A stretch of 64,000 nucleotides of DNA from Sphingobium baderi (GCF_001456115.1 NZ_CP013264.1:3180501-3244500); one strand, 5' to 3'. Positions 46,839 through 56,590 are shown, counted from the stretch's first letter. A program made the numbers and translations. The notes: a model not told the origin generated them from the letters alone.

Positions 46839-47803
46839 TGAGCACATGGCATTCCCCCGCGGCATTGAAGGAAGCTGCCGTGCATCCGATCTTTTCGGTC
46901 GTGATCCCGACCTATCAGCGGGCCGATGCGATTGTCGGCGCGGTCATGTCGGCGCTGGAACAGACCGTCATGATGATCGAGGTCATCGTCGTAGTGGACG
47001 GATCGACCGACGATACGCAGGCGGCGCTGGCCGCCGTGAGCGATCCGCGCCTGCGCGTCATCGTGCAGGACAATCAGGGCGCGGCGGCGGCGCGCAACCG
47101 GGGGATAGACGAGGCACGGGGCCGCTATATCGCCTTTCTCGACTGCGACGACCGCTTCCTGCCCTATCATCTGGCCGATCTGCTACCGCTGGTGCAGCAG
47201 GACGACAATGTCGTGGCCTATGGTCAGGTGCTGGCCGACCGGGGCGGCGGGCGCAATTTCCTGAAGCCGCCGCGCGCCATCGCCGATGGAGAGACGATCG
47301 ACGGCTATCTGATGTGCGATCGGGGCTTCATCCAGACGAGCAGCATGGCGCTGAGCCGCCCACTCGCCGAAAAGGTGCGCTATCGCGAGGATGTGCGCTT
47401 TGGCGACGATACCGATTTCGCGGTGCGGCTGTCGCTGGCGGGCGCGCGTTTCGTGATGACGGAGCGGCCCGGCACGATCTGGGCCGACAGCAAGACCGAC
47501 CAGCGCCTGTCCCATGTGCGCGGCAATGTGGGCAGCCTGACATGGCTGCGTGACCTGCGTCCCCATATCTCGCCCCGCGCCTTTGCCGCCTATATGGGCT
47601 GGCACGCCGCGAAAAGCATATGGCCGACCAGCCGGGCGCGGGCGATGCGCTATTATCTGGAAGCGGTGTGCCGGGGCGCTTTCGGCCCGCGCCTCGCCGC
47701 CACGGTATTCATGCAGATCGTGCTGCCCGATCCGGTCTATCGCAGATTGACGGACCGCTGGATCGACCTGTCCCACATGGTCGTGGGAAGGCCCAAGATA
47801 TGA
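46838..47803 (+). CDS. family 2 glycosyltransferase, paralog of the preceding gene
   Basis: A 321-residue GT2 enzyme with FSVVIPTYQRADAIVGAVMS, VVVDGSTDD, NQGAAAARNRGIDEARGRYI and AFLDCDDRFLPYH. Compared with its neighbour the D-x-D region keeps both aspartates. The short N-terminal extension (MSTWHSPAALKEAAVHPI) is additional. The start overlaps the previous stop, and the end overlaps the GH10 gene start by 4 bases. Confidence 0.92.
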   Translation: MSTWHSPAALKEAAVHPIFSVVIPTYQRADAIVGAVMSALEQTVMMIEVIVVVDGSTDDTQAALAAVSDPRLRVIVQDNQGAAAARNRGIDEARGRYIAFLDCDDRFLPYHLADLLPLVQQDDNVVAYGQVLADRGGGRNFLKPPRAIADGETIDGYLMCDRGFIQTSSMALSRPLAEKVRYREDVRFGDDTDFAVRLSLAGARFVMTERPGTIWADSKTDQRLSHVRGNVGSLTWLRDLRPHISPRAFAAYMGWHAAKSIWPTSRARAMRYYLEAVCRGAFGPRLAATVFMQIVLPDPVYRRLTDRWIDLSHMVVGRPKI

Positions 47804-48924
47804 GACGGCGGGATTTCGTCATGGGCGCGCTGGCGCTGGGGGCCTTGCCTTCCGCCCCCGCGCGCGCGGCGATCCCGCCCTCCCCCGGCCTTGCCGCGCT
47901 GGCGCGTCGGACGGGGCGCTATTTCGGCTGCGCGGTCAAATCCCGGCAACTCCGCGAAGACCCGGACTTCACCGCCGCCGTCGCCCGCGAATGCGACATC
48001 GTGGTGCAGGAATATGAGCTGAAGCGCGGCACGACCGAGCGCAAGCAGGGCCGCTATGATTTCAGCGGCACGGATGCGATCATGGCCTTTGCCCGCAAGC
48101 ATGACATTGCCGGGCGCGGGCATCCGCTGGTCTGGTATGCGGCCAATCCCGACTGGCTGGATCCTGCGCTGCACGCGGCGAAACCGGGGCCACGCGAAAA
48201 GTTGATGACGGATTATATCCGCACCGCGATGCGCCGCTATGCCGGTTGGATCACCGAATGGGACGTGGTGAATGAAGCGATAGAGCCCAATGACGGCCGA
48301 CCGGACGGGATGCGGGCGGACAGCATGTGGCTTCGCACCATGGGCGAAGGCTATATCGACACGGCATTCCACACGGCGCGGGAGGTTGATCCCAAGGCGT
48401 CGCTGTTCCTGACCGATTTCGGGTTGGAGCATGATTCGACCCGCTGCGAACGGCGGCGCACGGCTTTCCTCAAACTGCTCGACCGGCTGATGGCGCGGGG
48501 CGTGCCGGTGGATGCGGTGGGCATACAGGGGCACCTCAAACCCTATAAGGAAGGGTTCAGCCAGAAGGTCTTTGCCGATTTCCTCGACAAGATCACCGGC
48601 TATGGCCTCGACATATCCGTCACCGAGTTCGACCTGGCCGACCGGGGCGGGCCGCCCGATCCCGACAAGCGCGACCGGGAACTGGCGGCGGTTGCCAAGG
48701 CTTTCCTCGACGTGGCGCTGGACAATCCGGCGACGCGGGGCGTGGTATGCTGGGGGCTTTCGGACCGCTATTCCTGGCTGTCCAACTATCCCGACTATAA
48801 GTGGCCGGACGGACAATTGTCGCGCGGCCTGCCTCTGGACGCGGCGGGCGAGCGCAAGCCGTTGTGGAGCGCCATCGCCGACGCCTTCAGGGCTGCGCCG
48901 CAGATGCGAGAGCGCGGCGCATGA
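47800..48924 (+). CDS. GH10 family endo-1,4-beta-xylanase-like glycanase
   Basis: A 374-residue secreted glycoside hydrolase. It begins with a twin-arginine-like signal (RRRDFVMGALALG, cleavage near ARA). The catalytic acid/base is Glu159 in EWDVVNEAIEPND and the nucleophile Glu276 in ISVTEFDLAD; the HPLVWYAANPDWL strand lies between them. Length is that of a single GH10 domain. Within a polysaccharide operon it more likely trims or releases the product during export than degrades plant xylan. Its start overlaps the upstream gene and its end overlaps the acyltransferase. Confidence 0.92.
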   Translation: MRRRDFVMGALALGALPSAPARAAIPPSPGLAALARRTGRYFGCAVKSRQLREDPDFTAAVARECDIVVQEYELKRGTTERKQGRYDFSGTDAIMAFARKHDIAGRGHPLVWYAANPDWLDPALHAAKPGPREKLMTDYIRTAMRRYAGWITEWDVVNEAIEPNDGRPDGMRADSMWLRTMGEGYIDTAFHTAREVDPKASLFLTDFGLEHDSTRCERRRTAFLKLLDRLMARGVPVDAVGIQGHLKPYKEGFSQKVFADFLDKITGYGLDISVTEFDLADRGGPPDPDKRDRELAAVAKAFLDVALDNPATRGVVCWGLSDRYSWLSNYPDYKWPDGQLSRGLPLDAAGERKPLWSAIADAFRAAPQMRERGA

Positions 48925-50009
48925 GGGTCGCTTCCCTGACCGGCCTGCGCGGGTTGGCGGCTGTCGCGGTGCTGCTTTATCATATTCCGCAGCAGGCGGC
49001 GTTCGCGGGCTTTGCGATGCCGCTCTTTTCGCGCGCCTATCTGGCGGTGGACCTGTTCTTCATCCTGTCTGGCTTCGTCATATCGGTCGGCTATTATGAG
49101 AAGGTAGGGCGGCATTGGAGCCTGCCCGCCTATGGCGACTTCCTCGTCAACCGGGCGGCGCGGGTGTGGCCGCTGCATCTGGTGGTGACTGTGGTGTGCA
49201 TCGCCCGCATCCTGATCAACATATCGGGTAGCCAGAGCATTCCCCTTACTCCCGTCAATATCCTCAGCAACCTGCTGATGGTGCAAAGCTGGGGTTGGGG
49301 GACGGAGCCGATTGCCGGGAATAGCTGGTCGGTGAGCACGGAGGTTGCGGCCTATCTGCTCTACCCGCTGATCGCGGCGGTGGCCTTTTCGCGATGGGTG
49401 TGGGTGCAGGGGCTGGCGGCGGTGGCGCTGCTGTGGCTGGTGTCGCGCTCCGGGCTGGGCGCGAGCGGTCCCATGGACGTGCTGGCGTCGGACAGCGTGT
49501 TGACGCTGCTGCGCTGCCTTGGCGGCTTTGCTCTGGGGGTGATCGCCTATCGCTGCGCGCGGATGCGCTGGGCGCGGGCGGCGTTCGACAGGCCGGGAGC
49601 GTTTGCGCTGGTCTGCGCGGCGATTGCCGTGGCGTTGTCGCTGCCGGGGAAGCAAGACCTGCTGGTGGTCTGCCTGATGCCCGCGTTGGTGCTGTGCTGC
49701 TATTATGACGGCGCGGCGGCGCGGGCGCTGCTGGCCAATCGGTTGAGTTTTCACCTCGGCCTTATCAGCTATTCCATTTATTTGTGGCATCCGCTCGTGC
49801 GCGACATCGGGGCGCGGGCGTTGACGGTGGCCCAGCGGCATGGCGTGACGGGCGTGGACGCGCTGTTCCTGATCGGCACCATCGCGGCGACATGGCTGCT
49901 TTGCTGGGCGAGCTATCATCTGATCGAGGTGCGCGGGCATCGGGCGATCAAATGGCTCTATGACGGCCGTCGCGCCCGCGCCAAGGCCATCGGAGCCGCC
50001 GCCTGGTGA
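48921..50009 (+). CDS. acyltransferase 3 family membrane protein
   Basis: A 362-residue protein with about 10 transmembrane helices. It starts with LTGLRGLAAVAVLLYHIP, which contains the conserved catalytic His, and shows FFILSGFVISVGYY and NRAARVWPLHLVV. Acyltransferase-3 proteins add acetyl or other acyl groups to sugars on the periplasmic side, as in xanthan (GumF/G) and sphingans. It likely acylates the product polymer. Overlap with the next gene's GTG start (GTGA). Confidence 0.92.
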   Translation: MRVASLTGLRGLAAVAVLLYHIPQQAAFAGFAMPLFSRAYLAVDLFFILSGFVISVGYYEKVGRHWSLPAYGDFLVNRAARVWPLHLVVTVVCIARILINISGSQSIPLTPVNILSNLLMVQSWGWGTEPIAGNSWSVSTEVAAYLLYPLIAAVAFSRWVWVQGLAAVALLWLVSRSGLGASGPMDVLASDSVLTLLRCLGGFALGVIAYRCARMRWARAAFDRPGAFALVCAAIAVALSLPGKQDLLVVCLMPALVLCCYYDGAAARALLANRLSFHLGLISYSIYLWHPLVRDIGARALTVAQRHGVTGVDALFLIGTIAATWLLCWASYHLIEVRGHRAIKWLYDGRRARAKAIGAAAW

Positions 50010-50935
50010 ACCCGAGCGCGCCGATCTGGATCGCTGTCCCCACCTTCCGCCGCCCGGACCGGCTTCGCCACCTGCTTGAGCGCATGGGCGATGTGGTGCG
50101 GCGGGGCGATGTGGTGGTGCTGGTCGCGGAGAATGACGCGCGCGGGCAAGAGGGCGCGGCGGTGGCGCGGGCGCTGGAGGCGGCGGGCTATCCCCTGCCC
50201 CTGCATGTCCTGATCGTGGAGCAGCCGGGACTTTGCGCGGTACGGAACGCCATTACGGAAGCGGCGATGGCCGATCCGGCGATGCGGCTGCTGGCGATGA
50301 TCGACGATGACGAATGGCCACAGCCCGGCTGGCTCGACGCGCTGATCGCCTGTCAGGCGGAAACAGGAGCGGAGGTCGTGGGCGGGCCGGTCGATCCGCA
50401 GTTCAGCGCGCCGCCGCCCCGCTGGGTGAGCGAGACGCTGGTTTTCCGGGCGGAGGAACGGCCCAAGGGCGTCACGGACATGCTGTGGGCGAGTAACAAC
50501 CTGCTTCTTACGCGCAGGGCGCTGGAGCGGGTCGCGCCGCCCTGGTTCGACATGCGCTTCAACCGTAGCGGGGGGGAAGATCTGGATTTTCTGATGCGGT
50601 TGCGCGCGGCGGGCGGGACGTTCGGCTGGGCGCCGCATGCGCGGGTCAGCGAATGGGTGCCGGCTGAGCGCACCCGCCTGTCATGGGTGCTGCGGCGGAT
50701 GTGGCGCATCGGCTGCACGGAAACGCTGGCAAGGCGCAAGCAAAGGCCGGGGCTGACAGGCGGACTTGCGCTGTTCGCGCGGTCGCTCGCGTTGCTGGGG
50801 CTGCGGACGGCGGGGTTGGCGGGGATGCTGATGCCCGGCGCGCGGCGGGTCGATATAGTGGGCCAGTGGGTGAAGTGCTGGGGCCGCCTGCACGCCTTGG
50901 CGGGCGGTTCCCAGACACTTTATGGCGCAGACTGA
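50006..50935 (+). CDS. family 2 glycosyltransferase, paralog of the gene at 44974
   Basis: A 309-residue GT2 transferase starting at GTG overlapping the previous stop. Motifs are IAVPTFRRPDRLRHLLERM, LLAMIDDDEWPQPGWLDAL (acidic site), VVGGPVDPQFSAPP, and NNLLLTRRALERVAPPWFD. It matches the transferase at 44974 in length and layout. It ends 3 bases before the convergent UDP-glucose dehydrogenase stop, so it closes the + strand operon. Confidence 0.9.
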   Translation: MNPSAPIWIAVPTFRRPDRLRHLLERMGDVVRRGDVVVLVAENDARGQEGAAVARALEAAGYPLPLHVLIVEQPGLCAVRNAITEAAMADPAMRLLAMIDDDEWPQPGWLDALIACQAETGAEVVGGPVDPQFSAPPPRWVSETLVFRAEERPKGVTDMLWASNNLLLTRRALERVAPPWFDMRFNRSGGEDLDFLMRLRAAGGTFGWAPHARVSEWVPAERTRLSWVLRRMWRIGCTETLARRKQRPGLTGGLALFARSLALLGLRTAGLAGMLMPGARRVDIVGQWVKCWGRLHALAGGSQTLYGAD

Positions 50936-50938
50936 GCC

Positions 50939-52282
50939 TTATTCCGCCGCTTCCACCAGCGGTTCGGCGAGCGGTGGCGCGCCGCGGCCCACGCTGGCAT
51001 AGACGAAGCCTGCCGCTTCCGCATCGTCCGGGCGATAGATGTTCCGCAGGTCGATAAGACCATCGCCCGCCATCACGCCGCGCAGCCGCTTGAGATCGAG
51101 CGCGCGCAGGGCGTCCCATTCCGTCACGAGCACCACGGCGGCGGCGCCTTCCGCCGCGACATAGGGATTGGCCGCGAACTCGACATCCTTCATCATGGCG
51201 CTGGCCGCTTCCATGCCTTCGGGGTCGTAGGCGCGGATCTGCGCGCCCGCGTCCTGCAAGGCCTGAATGATCGAAAGCGAGGGCGCATCGCGCATGTCGT
51301 CGGTATTGGGCTTGAAGGTCAGGCCCAGCACCGCGACCGTCTTGCCCCGCACAGAGCCGTTGCATATCGCGATCACCTTGCGCGCCATCGCCCGCTTGCG
51401 GCTTTCGTTGATGGCGACGGTGGTTTCGATGAGGCGGACGGGCGCGCCCGCATCCTCCGCCGTCTTGACCAGCGCCAGCGTGTCCTTGGGGAAGCAGGAG
51501 CCGCCATAGCCCGGCCCGGCGTGGAGGAACTTGCCCCCGATCCGGTTGTCGAGGCCGATGCCGCGCGCCACCTGCTGCACGTCCGCGCCCACCTGCTCGC
51601 ACAGCTCGGCGATCTCGTTGATGTAGGTGATCTTCATCGCCAGGAAGGCGTTGGCGGCATATTTGATCAGTTCGCTGGTCCGGCGGCCGGTGAATATCAT
51701 CGGCGACTGGTTGAGGTAGAGCGGGCGGTAGACTTCCTCCATCACCGGGCGGGCGCGTTCGTCCTCGATGCCGACGACGATGCGGTCGGGGCGCTTGAAG
51801 TCCTGAATGGCCGCGCCCTCGCGCAGGAATTCCGGGTTGGAGGCTACGGCGAACTCCGCCTGCGGATTGGTTTCGCGGATGATGCGCTCCACCTCGTCGC
51901 CGGTGCCCACGGGAACGGTCGATTTGGTGACGATGACGGTAAAGCCCTTGAGCGACGCCGCGATCTCCCGCGATGCGTCATAGACATAGGTGAGGTCCGC
52001 ATGGCCATCGCCCCGACGCGCGGGCGTGCCTACCGCGATGAACACCACATCGGCCTGCGCGACAGAAGCCGCCAGGTCGGTGGTGAAGGTCAGACGGCCC
52101 GCATCGACATTGCGCGCGATCAGTTCCTTGAGCCCTGGCTCATAGATCGGGACGCCGCCCTCAAGCAGCATCGCGATCTTGCGCTCGTCCTTGTCCACGC
52201 AAATGATTTCGTGACCGAAATCCGCAAGACATGCCCCCGACACCAAACCCACATAGCCAGACCCGGTCATCACGATCCGCAT
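50939..52282 (-). CDS. ugd: UDP-glucose 6-dehydrogenase
   Basis: A 447-residue enzyme that oxidises UDP-glucose to UDP-glucuronate with NAD. The NAD loop GSGYVGLVSGACLADFGH is at the start, the catalytic Cys lies in GYGGSCFPKDTLAL, and FLREGAAIQDFKRPDR and TFKPNTDDMRDAPS are family signatures. Located at the end of the polysaccharide locus on the opposite strand, it probably supplies glucuronate for the polymer and perhaps other envelope glycans. The 274 bases upstream (52283-52556) show no further gene. Confidence 0.96.
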   Translation of the reverse strand: MRIVMTGSGYVGLVSGACLADFGHEIICVDKDERKIAMLLEGGVPIYEPGLKELIARNVDAGRLTFTTDLAASVAQADVVFIAVGTPARRGDGHADLTYVYDASREIAASLKGFTVIVTKSTVPVGTGDEVERIIRETNPQAEFAVASNPEFLREGAAIQDFKRPDRIVVGIEDERARPVMEEVYRPLYLNQSPMIFTGRRTSELIKYAANAFLAMKITYINEIAELCEQVGADVQQVARGIGLDNRIGGKFLHAGPGYGGSCFPKDTLALVKTAEDAGAPVRLIETTVAINESRKRAMARKVIAICNGSVRGKTVAVLGLTFKPNTDDMRDAPSLSIIQALQDAGAQIRAYDPEGMEAASAMMKDVEFAANPYVAAEGAAAVVLVTEWDALRALDLKRLRGVMAGDGLIDLRNIYRPDDAEAAGFVYASVGRGAPPLAEPLVEAAE

Positions 52283-52556
52283 GACAGTTTCTCCTTCAAC
52301 ATGTTTATTCCTGGCCTATCCATTCGCATTTTCACAGGACGCACAAAGCCACTCCTGAAAAGCATCGGGATAACCCCTCACCCTATTCTTTCGAGACAGT
52401 CCGCTCGCCGACCCGCTCACGCGATGAGATGGGAACAGCCGTTGATGCAACGCAACATAGCGTCAGCCGATGCCTACGCGCAACGCAGCCCGCCGCTGCC
52501 GCGCCACATATCGACGCGCCCTGACGGCATTTCATCGCCCTAACCGATGTTATGGA

Positions 52557-53318
52557 TCAGATACCGCCCGCGATGACGGGCCAGCCGCCGGCTTCCAGCG
52601 CCAGGCCAAGGTCCGCGACGCAGCGGTCCAGCACGGCCTGATCGGTCGATCGAACCACGAAGTTGGCGCCCGTGCGCCCATCGCGGAAGAAGGGGTAACT
52701 GCCGATCTGGCACCCTTCATGGCCGCGTTCGGCTTCGGCCAGCAGGTCCGCGATTTCGCTTTCCGCGACCCAGCAGCCCACCGTGGCGGACAGCAGTGGC
52801 AATCCACCCTCCAACTTGCCCGTCAGGCTTTCCAACATCCCGGCCGTTATATAGGGCACGCCCGCCATGATGAAGATATTGCCATGGCGGATGCCCGGCG
52901 CGCCCGACATGCGGTTTTCGATAAGGCACGACCCGGCCGGCACCCGCGCCATGCGGAGCCGCGCTTCGGTGAGGCCACCGCGAGTCTCATAATAGCTTTC
53001 CAGCATCGCCCGCGCCTGGGCATGGATTTCCACTTCCACGCCCAGCGCCCCCGCGATTGCGTCGACAGTAATGTCATCGTGGGTCGGCCCGATGCCGCCA
53101 GTCGTGAACAGATAGTCGTTGCGGGCGCGCAGCATATTCACCGCCTCCGCAATGGCGCCGCTGTCATCCGCGATGATCCGCACTTCCGTGAGGCGGATTC
53201 CCTGCACGTTCAGCCAGGTGGCGATCTGCGCGACATTCCTGTCCTGCGTGCGGCCAGAGAGGATTTCGTCGCCGATGACGATCAGAGCTGCGGTCCAGAT
53301 GCGTTGGGGATCGGCCAT
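52557..53318 (-). CDS. CinA-type molybdopterin-binding domain protein
   Basis: A 253-residue protein corresponding to the N-terminal MoCF-biosynthesis-like domain of CinA (competence/damage-inducible protein A), with VIGDEILSGRTQDRNVAQI, GIGPTHDDITVDAIAGALG and RMSGAPGIRHGNIFIMAGVP. In CinA this domain is an ADP-ribose pyrophosphatase, while the C-terminal NMN deamidase domain (PncC) is absent here, a common alphaproteobacterial form. The start at 53318 gives the family N-terminus MADPQRIWTAALIVIGDE; an ATG 12 codons earlier is less likely. Confidence 0.92.
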   Translation of the reverse strand: MADPQRIWTAALIVIGDEILSGRTQDRNVAQIATWLNVQGIRLTEVRIIADDSGAIAEAVNMLRARNDYLFTTGGIGPTHDDITVDAIAGALGVEVEIHAQARAMLESYYETRGGLTEARLRMARVPAGSCLIENRMSGAPGIRHGNIFIMAGVPYITAGMLESLTGKLEGGLPLLSATVGCWVAESEIADLLAEAERGHEGCQIGSYPFFRDGRTGANFVVRSTDQAVLDRCVADLGLALEAGGWPVIAGGI

Positions 53319-53414
53319 GACACACGCCCATAGCCTGCGTCGCGCGCGCTGCATAGAGCCCGATAGCCGCCCACCCCCCTCGCATTATTCCGCGCAACGC
53401 CCTATAATCGCGGC

Positions 53415-54242
53415 ATGACCGAATATATGACCATGACGGCGGACGCGCCGATTTCCCGCTCTGCCGCGATCAAGCTCCATGACGCGGCGGGTTTCGAAGG
53501 CATGAGGAAGGCCGGACGGCTGGCGGCGGAGATTCTCGACGCGCTGGCGCCCCATGTCGTGCCCGGCGTGACTACGGGGGAACTGGACGACATCGTCCGC
53601 CGGATGACGCTGGAGGGCGGCGGCGTGCCCGCGACGCTGGGCTATCGCGGCTATACGCATAGCTGCTGCATCTCGCTCAACAATGTGATCTGCCACGGCA
53701 TCCCCGGCGATCAGAAGCTGCGCGACGGCGACATCCTCAATATCGACGTGACGCCGCTGGTTGACGGTTGGCACGGCGACACCAGCCGCATGTATATTGC
53801 CGGAGAAGCGCCCATCAAGGCGCGGCGGCTGGTCGAAATCACCTATGAATGCCTGATGCTGGGCATCGAGCAGGCGAAACCCGGCAATCATCTGGGCGAC
53901 ATCGGCCATGCTATCCAGCGGCACGCGGAAAAGCATCGCTATGGCGTGGTGCGCGATTTCTGCGGGCATGGACTGGGCCGCGTGTTCCACGACAGCCCGG
54001 AGGTCGTGCACATCGGCCGCCCCGGCACTGGCCCCGAACTGCGGCCCGGCATGTTCTTCACCATCGAACCGATGATCAACATCGGCAAGCCCGGCGTGAA
54101 GATGCTGGATGACGGCTGGACCGCGGTGACGCGCGATCGCACCCTTTCCGCCCAGTTCGAACATAGCATCGGCATCACCGAGACGGGCTGCGAAATCTTC
54201 ACGAAAAGTCCCGCTGGACTCGACTCACCACCCTATGCCTAA
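53415..54242 (+). CDS. map: methionine aminopeptidase, type I
   Basis: A 275-residue enzyme that removes the initiator methionine from new proteins. Metal ligands are in NIDVTPLVDGWHGDTSRMY (two Asp), FCGHGLGRVFHDSP (His), FFTIEPMI (Glu) and QFEHSIGITETG (Glu), and the conserved His is in NNVICHGIPG. The length is about 15-20 residues above the E. coli enzyme, mostly in an N-terminal extension. It is divergent from the CinA gene, with 96 bases between the two starts. Confidence 0.95.
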   Translation: MTEYMTMTADAPISRSAAIKLHDAAGFEGMRKAGRLAAEILDALAPHVVPGVTTGELDDIVRRMTLEGGGVPATLGYRGYTHSCCISLNNVICHGIPGDQKLRDGDILNIDVTPLVDGWHGDTSRMYIAGEAPIKARRLVEITYECLMLGIEQAKPGNHLGDIGHAIQRHAEKHRYGVVRDFCGHGLGRVFHDSPEVVHIGRPGTGPELRPGMFFTIEPMINIGKPGVKMLDDGWTAVTRDRTLSAQFEHSIGITETGCEIFTKSPAGLDSPPYA

Positions 54243-54285
54243 AAATTAGGCATTTGGGTAAAGGATTGCCCGGAATCCGGGCAAT
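54236..54285. promoter_or_regulatory. two palindromes between map and glnB
   Basis: TGCCTAA-AAA-TTAGGCA (54236-54252) spans the map stop codon, and ATTGCCCGGA-A-TCCGGGCAAT (54265-54285) is a perfect 21-base palindrome. Neither is followed by a clear T run. They may end map transcription or be activator sites for the sigma-54-like promoter downstream. Confidence 0.45.
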
Positions 54286-54334
54286 ATGGACAAAGATTGC
54301 TGCATCGCCGAAAGCATATCCGGCGATTCGCCAT

Positions 54335-54351
54335 TTGGCACGGGAATTGAT
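54335..54351 (+). promoter_or_regulatory. sigma-54-like promoter upstream of glnB
   Basis: TTGGCACGGGAATTGAT matches the -24/-12 pattern TGGCAC-N5-TTGC with correct spacing, except that the -12 element reads TTGA. It lies about 110 bases before the glnB start. Nitrogen-regulated (NtrC) control of glnBA from such a promoter is well known in proteobacteria. Confidence 0.4.
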
Positions 54352-54433
54352 TGTCGAGAGGGGCGGCGCTTGCCCGAGGGGGGCATGATGATCGTTACCT
54401 TGAATGTGGGCGGAGGGGCGTTTCCTCTGCTGA

Positions 54434-54799
<366 letters not shown>

Positions 54800-54857
54800 T
54801 TTTGAAAAACGTCCAAGCCGGCTGCTCAGGGGACCGGCGGACATAAGCATCAACCGA

Positions 54858-54869
54858 CCCCTTCGGGGG
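54858..54869 (+). promoter_or_regulatory. UUCG-loop hairpin between glnB and glnA
   Basis: CCCC-TTCG-GGGG forms a very stable tetraloop hairpin about 28 bases before the glnA start. There is no T run, so it is more likely a processing or stability element than a terminator. Confidence 0.4.
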
Positions 54870-54897
54870 GGTAATCATGAAAGAAGGGCAAGTTCAC

Positions 54898-56310
54898 ATG
54901 GCCAACACGCCTAAAGACATCCTCAAGATGATCGAGGAAAAGGAGATCGAATGGGTCGATCTGCGTTTCACCGATCCCAAGGGCAAGTGGCAGCACCTGA
55001 CCATGGTGTCGACCGTGCTGGGCGAAGATGAACTGAATGAAGGCCTGATGTTCGACGGTTCGTCGATCGAAGGCTGGAAGGCGATCAACGAGTCGGACAT
55101 GATCCTGAAGCCCGACCTGGACGCTGTCTATGTCGATCCGTTCAGCGCGACCCCGATGATGATCCTGTTCTGCGACATTGTGGAGCCGGACACCGGCGAG
55201 CTTTATGCCCGTGATCCCCGCTCGACCGCGAAGCGCGCCGAAGCCTTCGTCAAGTCGGCCGGTTTCGGCGACACGGTCTATGTGGGTCCGGAAGCCGAAT
55301 TCTTCATGTTCGACGATGTCCGCTTCAACTCGGACTATAATGAGTCCTTCTACAAGATCGACGATATCGAGCTGCCGACCAACACCGGCCGCGAATATGA
55401 AGGCGGGAACCTGGCCCACCGTCCGCGCGCCAAGGGCGGTTATTTCCCCGTCGCGCCGGTCGATCCGGCCACCGACATCCGCGCCGAAATGGTCACCACC
55501 ATGCTTGAAATGGGCCTGCCCTGCGACAAGCATCACCATGAAGTCGCCGCCGCGCAGCACGAACTGGGCCTGACCTTCGGCACGCTGGTCCAGACCGCCG
55601 ACCGGATGCAGATCTACAAATATGTGGTCCACATGGTCGCCCAGGCCTATGGTAAGACCGCGACCTTCATGCCCAAGCCGATCGCACAGGACAATGGTTC
55701 GGGCATGCACACCCACATGTCGATCTGGGACGGGGGCAAGCCGCTGTTCGCGGGCGAAGGCTATGCCGGTCTGTCCGACATGTGCCTCTACTTCATCGGC
55801 GGCGTCATCAAGCACGCCAAGGCGCTGAACGCCTTCACAAACCCGACCACCAACAGCTACAAGCGCCTGGTGCCGGGCTTTGAAGCGCCCGTTCTGCTGG
55901 CCTATTCGGCGCGCAACCGTTCGGCCTCCTGCCGTATCCCCTACGGCGCGGGCGCCAAGGCGAAGCGCGTGGAATTCCGCTTCCCCGACGCGATGGCGAA
56001 CCCTTATCTCTGCTACGCCGCGCTGCTGATGGCGGGCCTCGACGGCATCGAAAACAAGATCCATCCGGGTTCCGCGATGGACAAGAACCTCTATGACCTG
56101 CCGCCCGAAGAGCTGAGCCAGGTGCCGACCGTTTGCGCTTCGCTGCGCGAGGCGCTCGACTCGCTGGCAGCCGACTACGACTTCCTGCTGAAGGGCGACG
56201 TGTTCACCAAGGACCAGATCGACGCCTATCTCGAACTGAAGTGGCCGGAAGTGTATCGCTGGGAAATGGCGCCTTCGCCGGTCGAATTCGATATGTATTA
56301 CAGCGCCTGA
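54898..56310 (+). CDS. glnA: glutamine synthetase, type I
   Basis: A 470-residue GSI-beta enzyme making glutamine from glutamate and ammonia with [21 protein letters not shown], the metal site in [32 protein letters not shown], the [10 protein letters not shown] loop, and NLYDLPPEE with the adenylylation Tyr near 397 are all present. The start at 54898 follows AAGGG and gives [15 protein letters not shown]. Activity is expected to be controlled by adenylylation through GlnE and the P-II protein encoded upstream. An attached strong terminator follows. Confidence 0.97.
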   Translation: MANTPKDILKMIEEKEIEWVDLRFTDPKGKWQHLTMVSTVLGEDELNEGLMFDGSSIEGWKAINESDMILKPDLDAVYVDPFSATPMMILFCDIVEPDTGELYARDPRSTAKRAEAFVKSAGFGDTVYVGPEAEFFMFDDVRFNSDYNESFYKIDDIELPTNTGREYEGGNLAHRPRAKGGYFPVAPVDPATDIRAEMVTTMLEMGLPCDKHHHEVAAAQHELGLTFGTLVQTADRMQIYKYVVHMVAQAYGKTATFMPKPIAQDNGSGMHTHMSIWDGGKPLFAGEGYAGLSDMCLYFIGGVIKHAKALNAFTNPTTNSYKRLVPGFEAPVLLAYSARNRSASCRIPYGAGAKAKRVEFRFPDAMANPYLCYAALLMAGLDGIENKIHPGSAMDKNLYDLPPEELSQVPTVCASLREALDSLAADYDFLLKGDVFTKDQIDAYLELKWPEVYRWEMAPSPVEFDMYYSA

Positions 56311-56332
56311 TCGCTGTTACAGAGCAAACAGG

Positions 56333-56363
56333 AAACCCGGCTGCGAAAGCGGCCGGGTTTTTT
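56333..56363 (+). terminator. intrinsic terminator after glnA
   Basis: AAACCCGGC pairs with GCCGGGTTT, extended by TGC/GCG pairs to a GAAA tetraloop, and followed by TTTTTT. A textbook Rho-independent terminator 23 bases after the glnA stop. Confidence 0.9.
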
Positions 56364-56465
56364 GTTGGAGGGGCGGCTTGGGGTGCTTTTTTCGAAATGT
56401 GCGATTGTGGGAAGCGGCCGTTTTGCGGACTTTGCCGAAACATAAGCGTCCGTTCGCCTAAGTAG

Positions 56466-56590
56466 GGTCTGAGCCCTTCGACAGGTTCAGACAGGCCCGT
56501 TGAATATCCGTATCGAACGGTCTTGCGCGACATCAGTCCTTCGATACGCCACTTCGACTGCGCTCAGTGGCTATTCAGGATGAACGGGGA
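56466..56590. repeat. sphingomonad-type intergenic repeat
   Basis: This stretch contains GAGCCCTTCGACAGGTTCAG and TTCGACTGCGCTCAGTGG followed by TTCAGGATGAACGG. I recall very similar sequences scattered through intergenic regions of Sphingomonas and Sphingobium genomes. Together with 56364-56465 and 56591-56702 it fills 339 bases without a gene; those flanks hold nothing I can assign. Confidence 0.5.
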
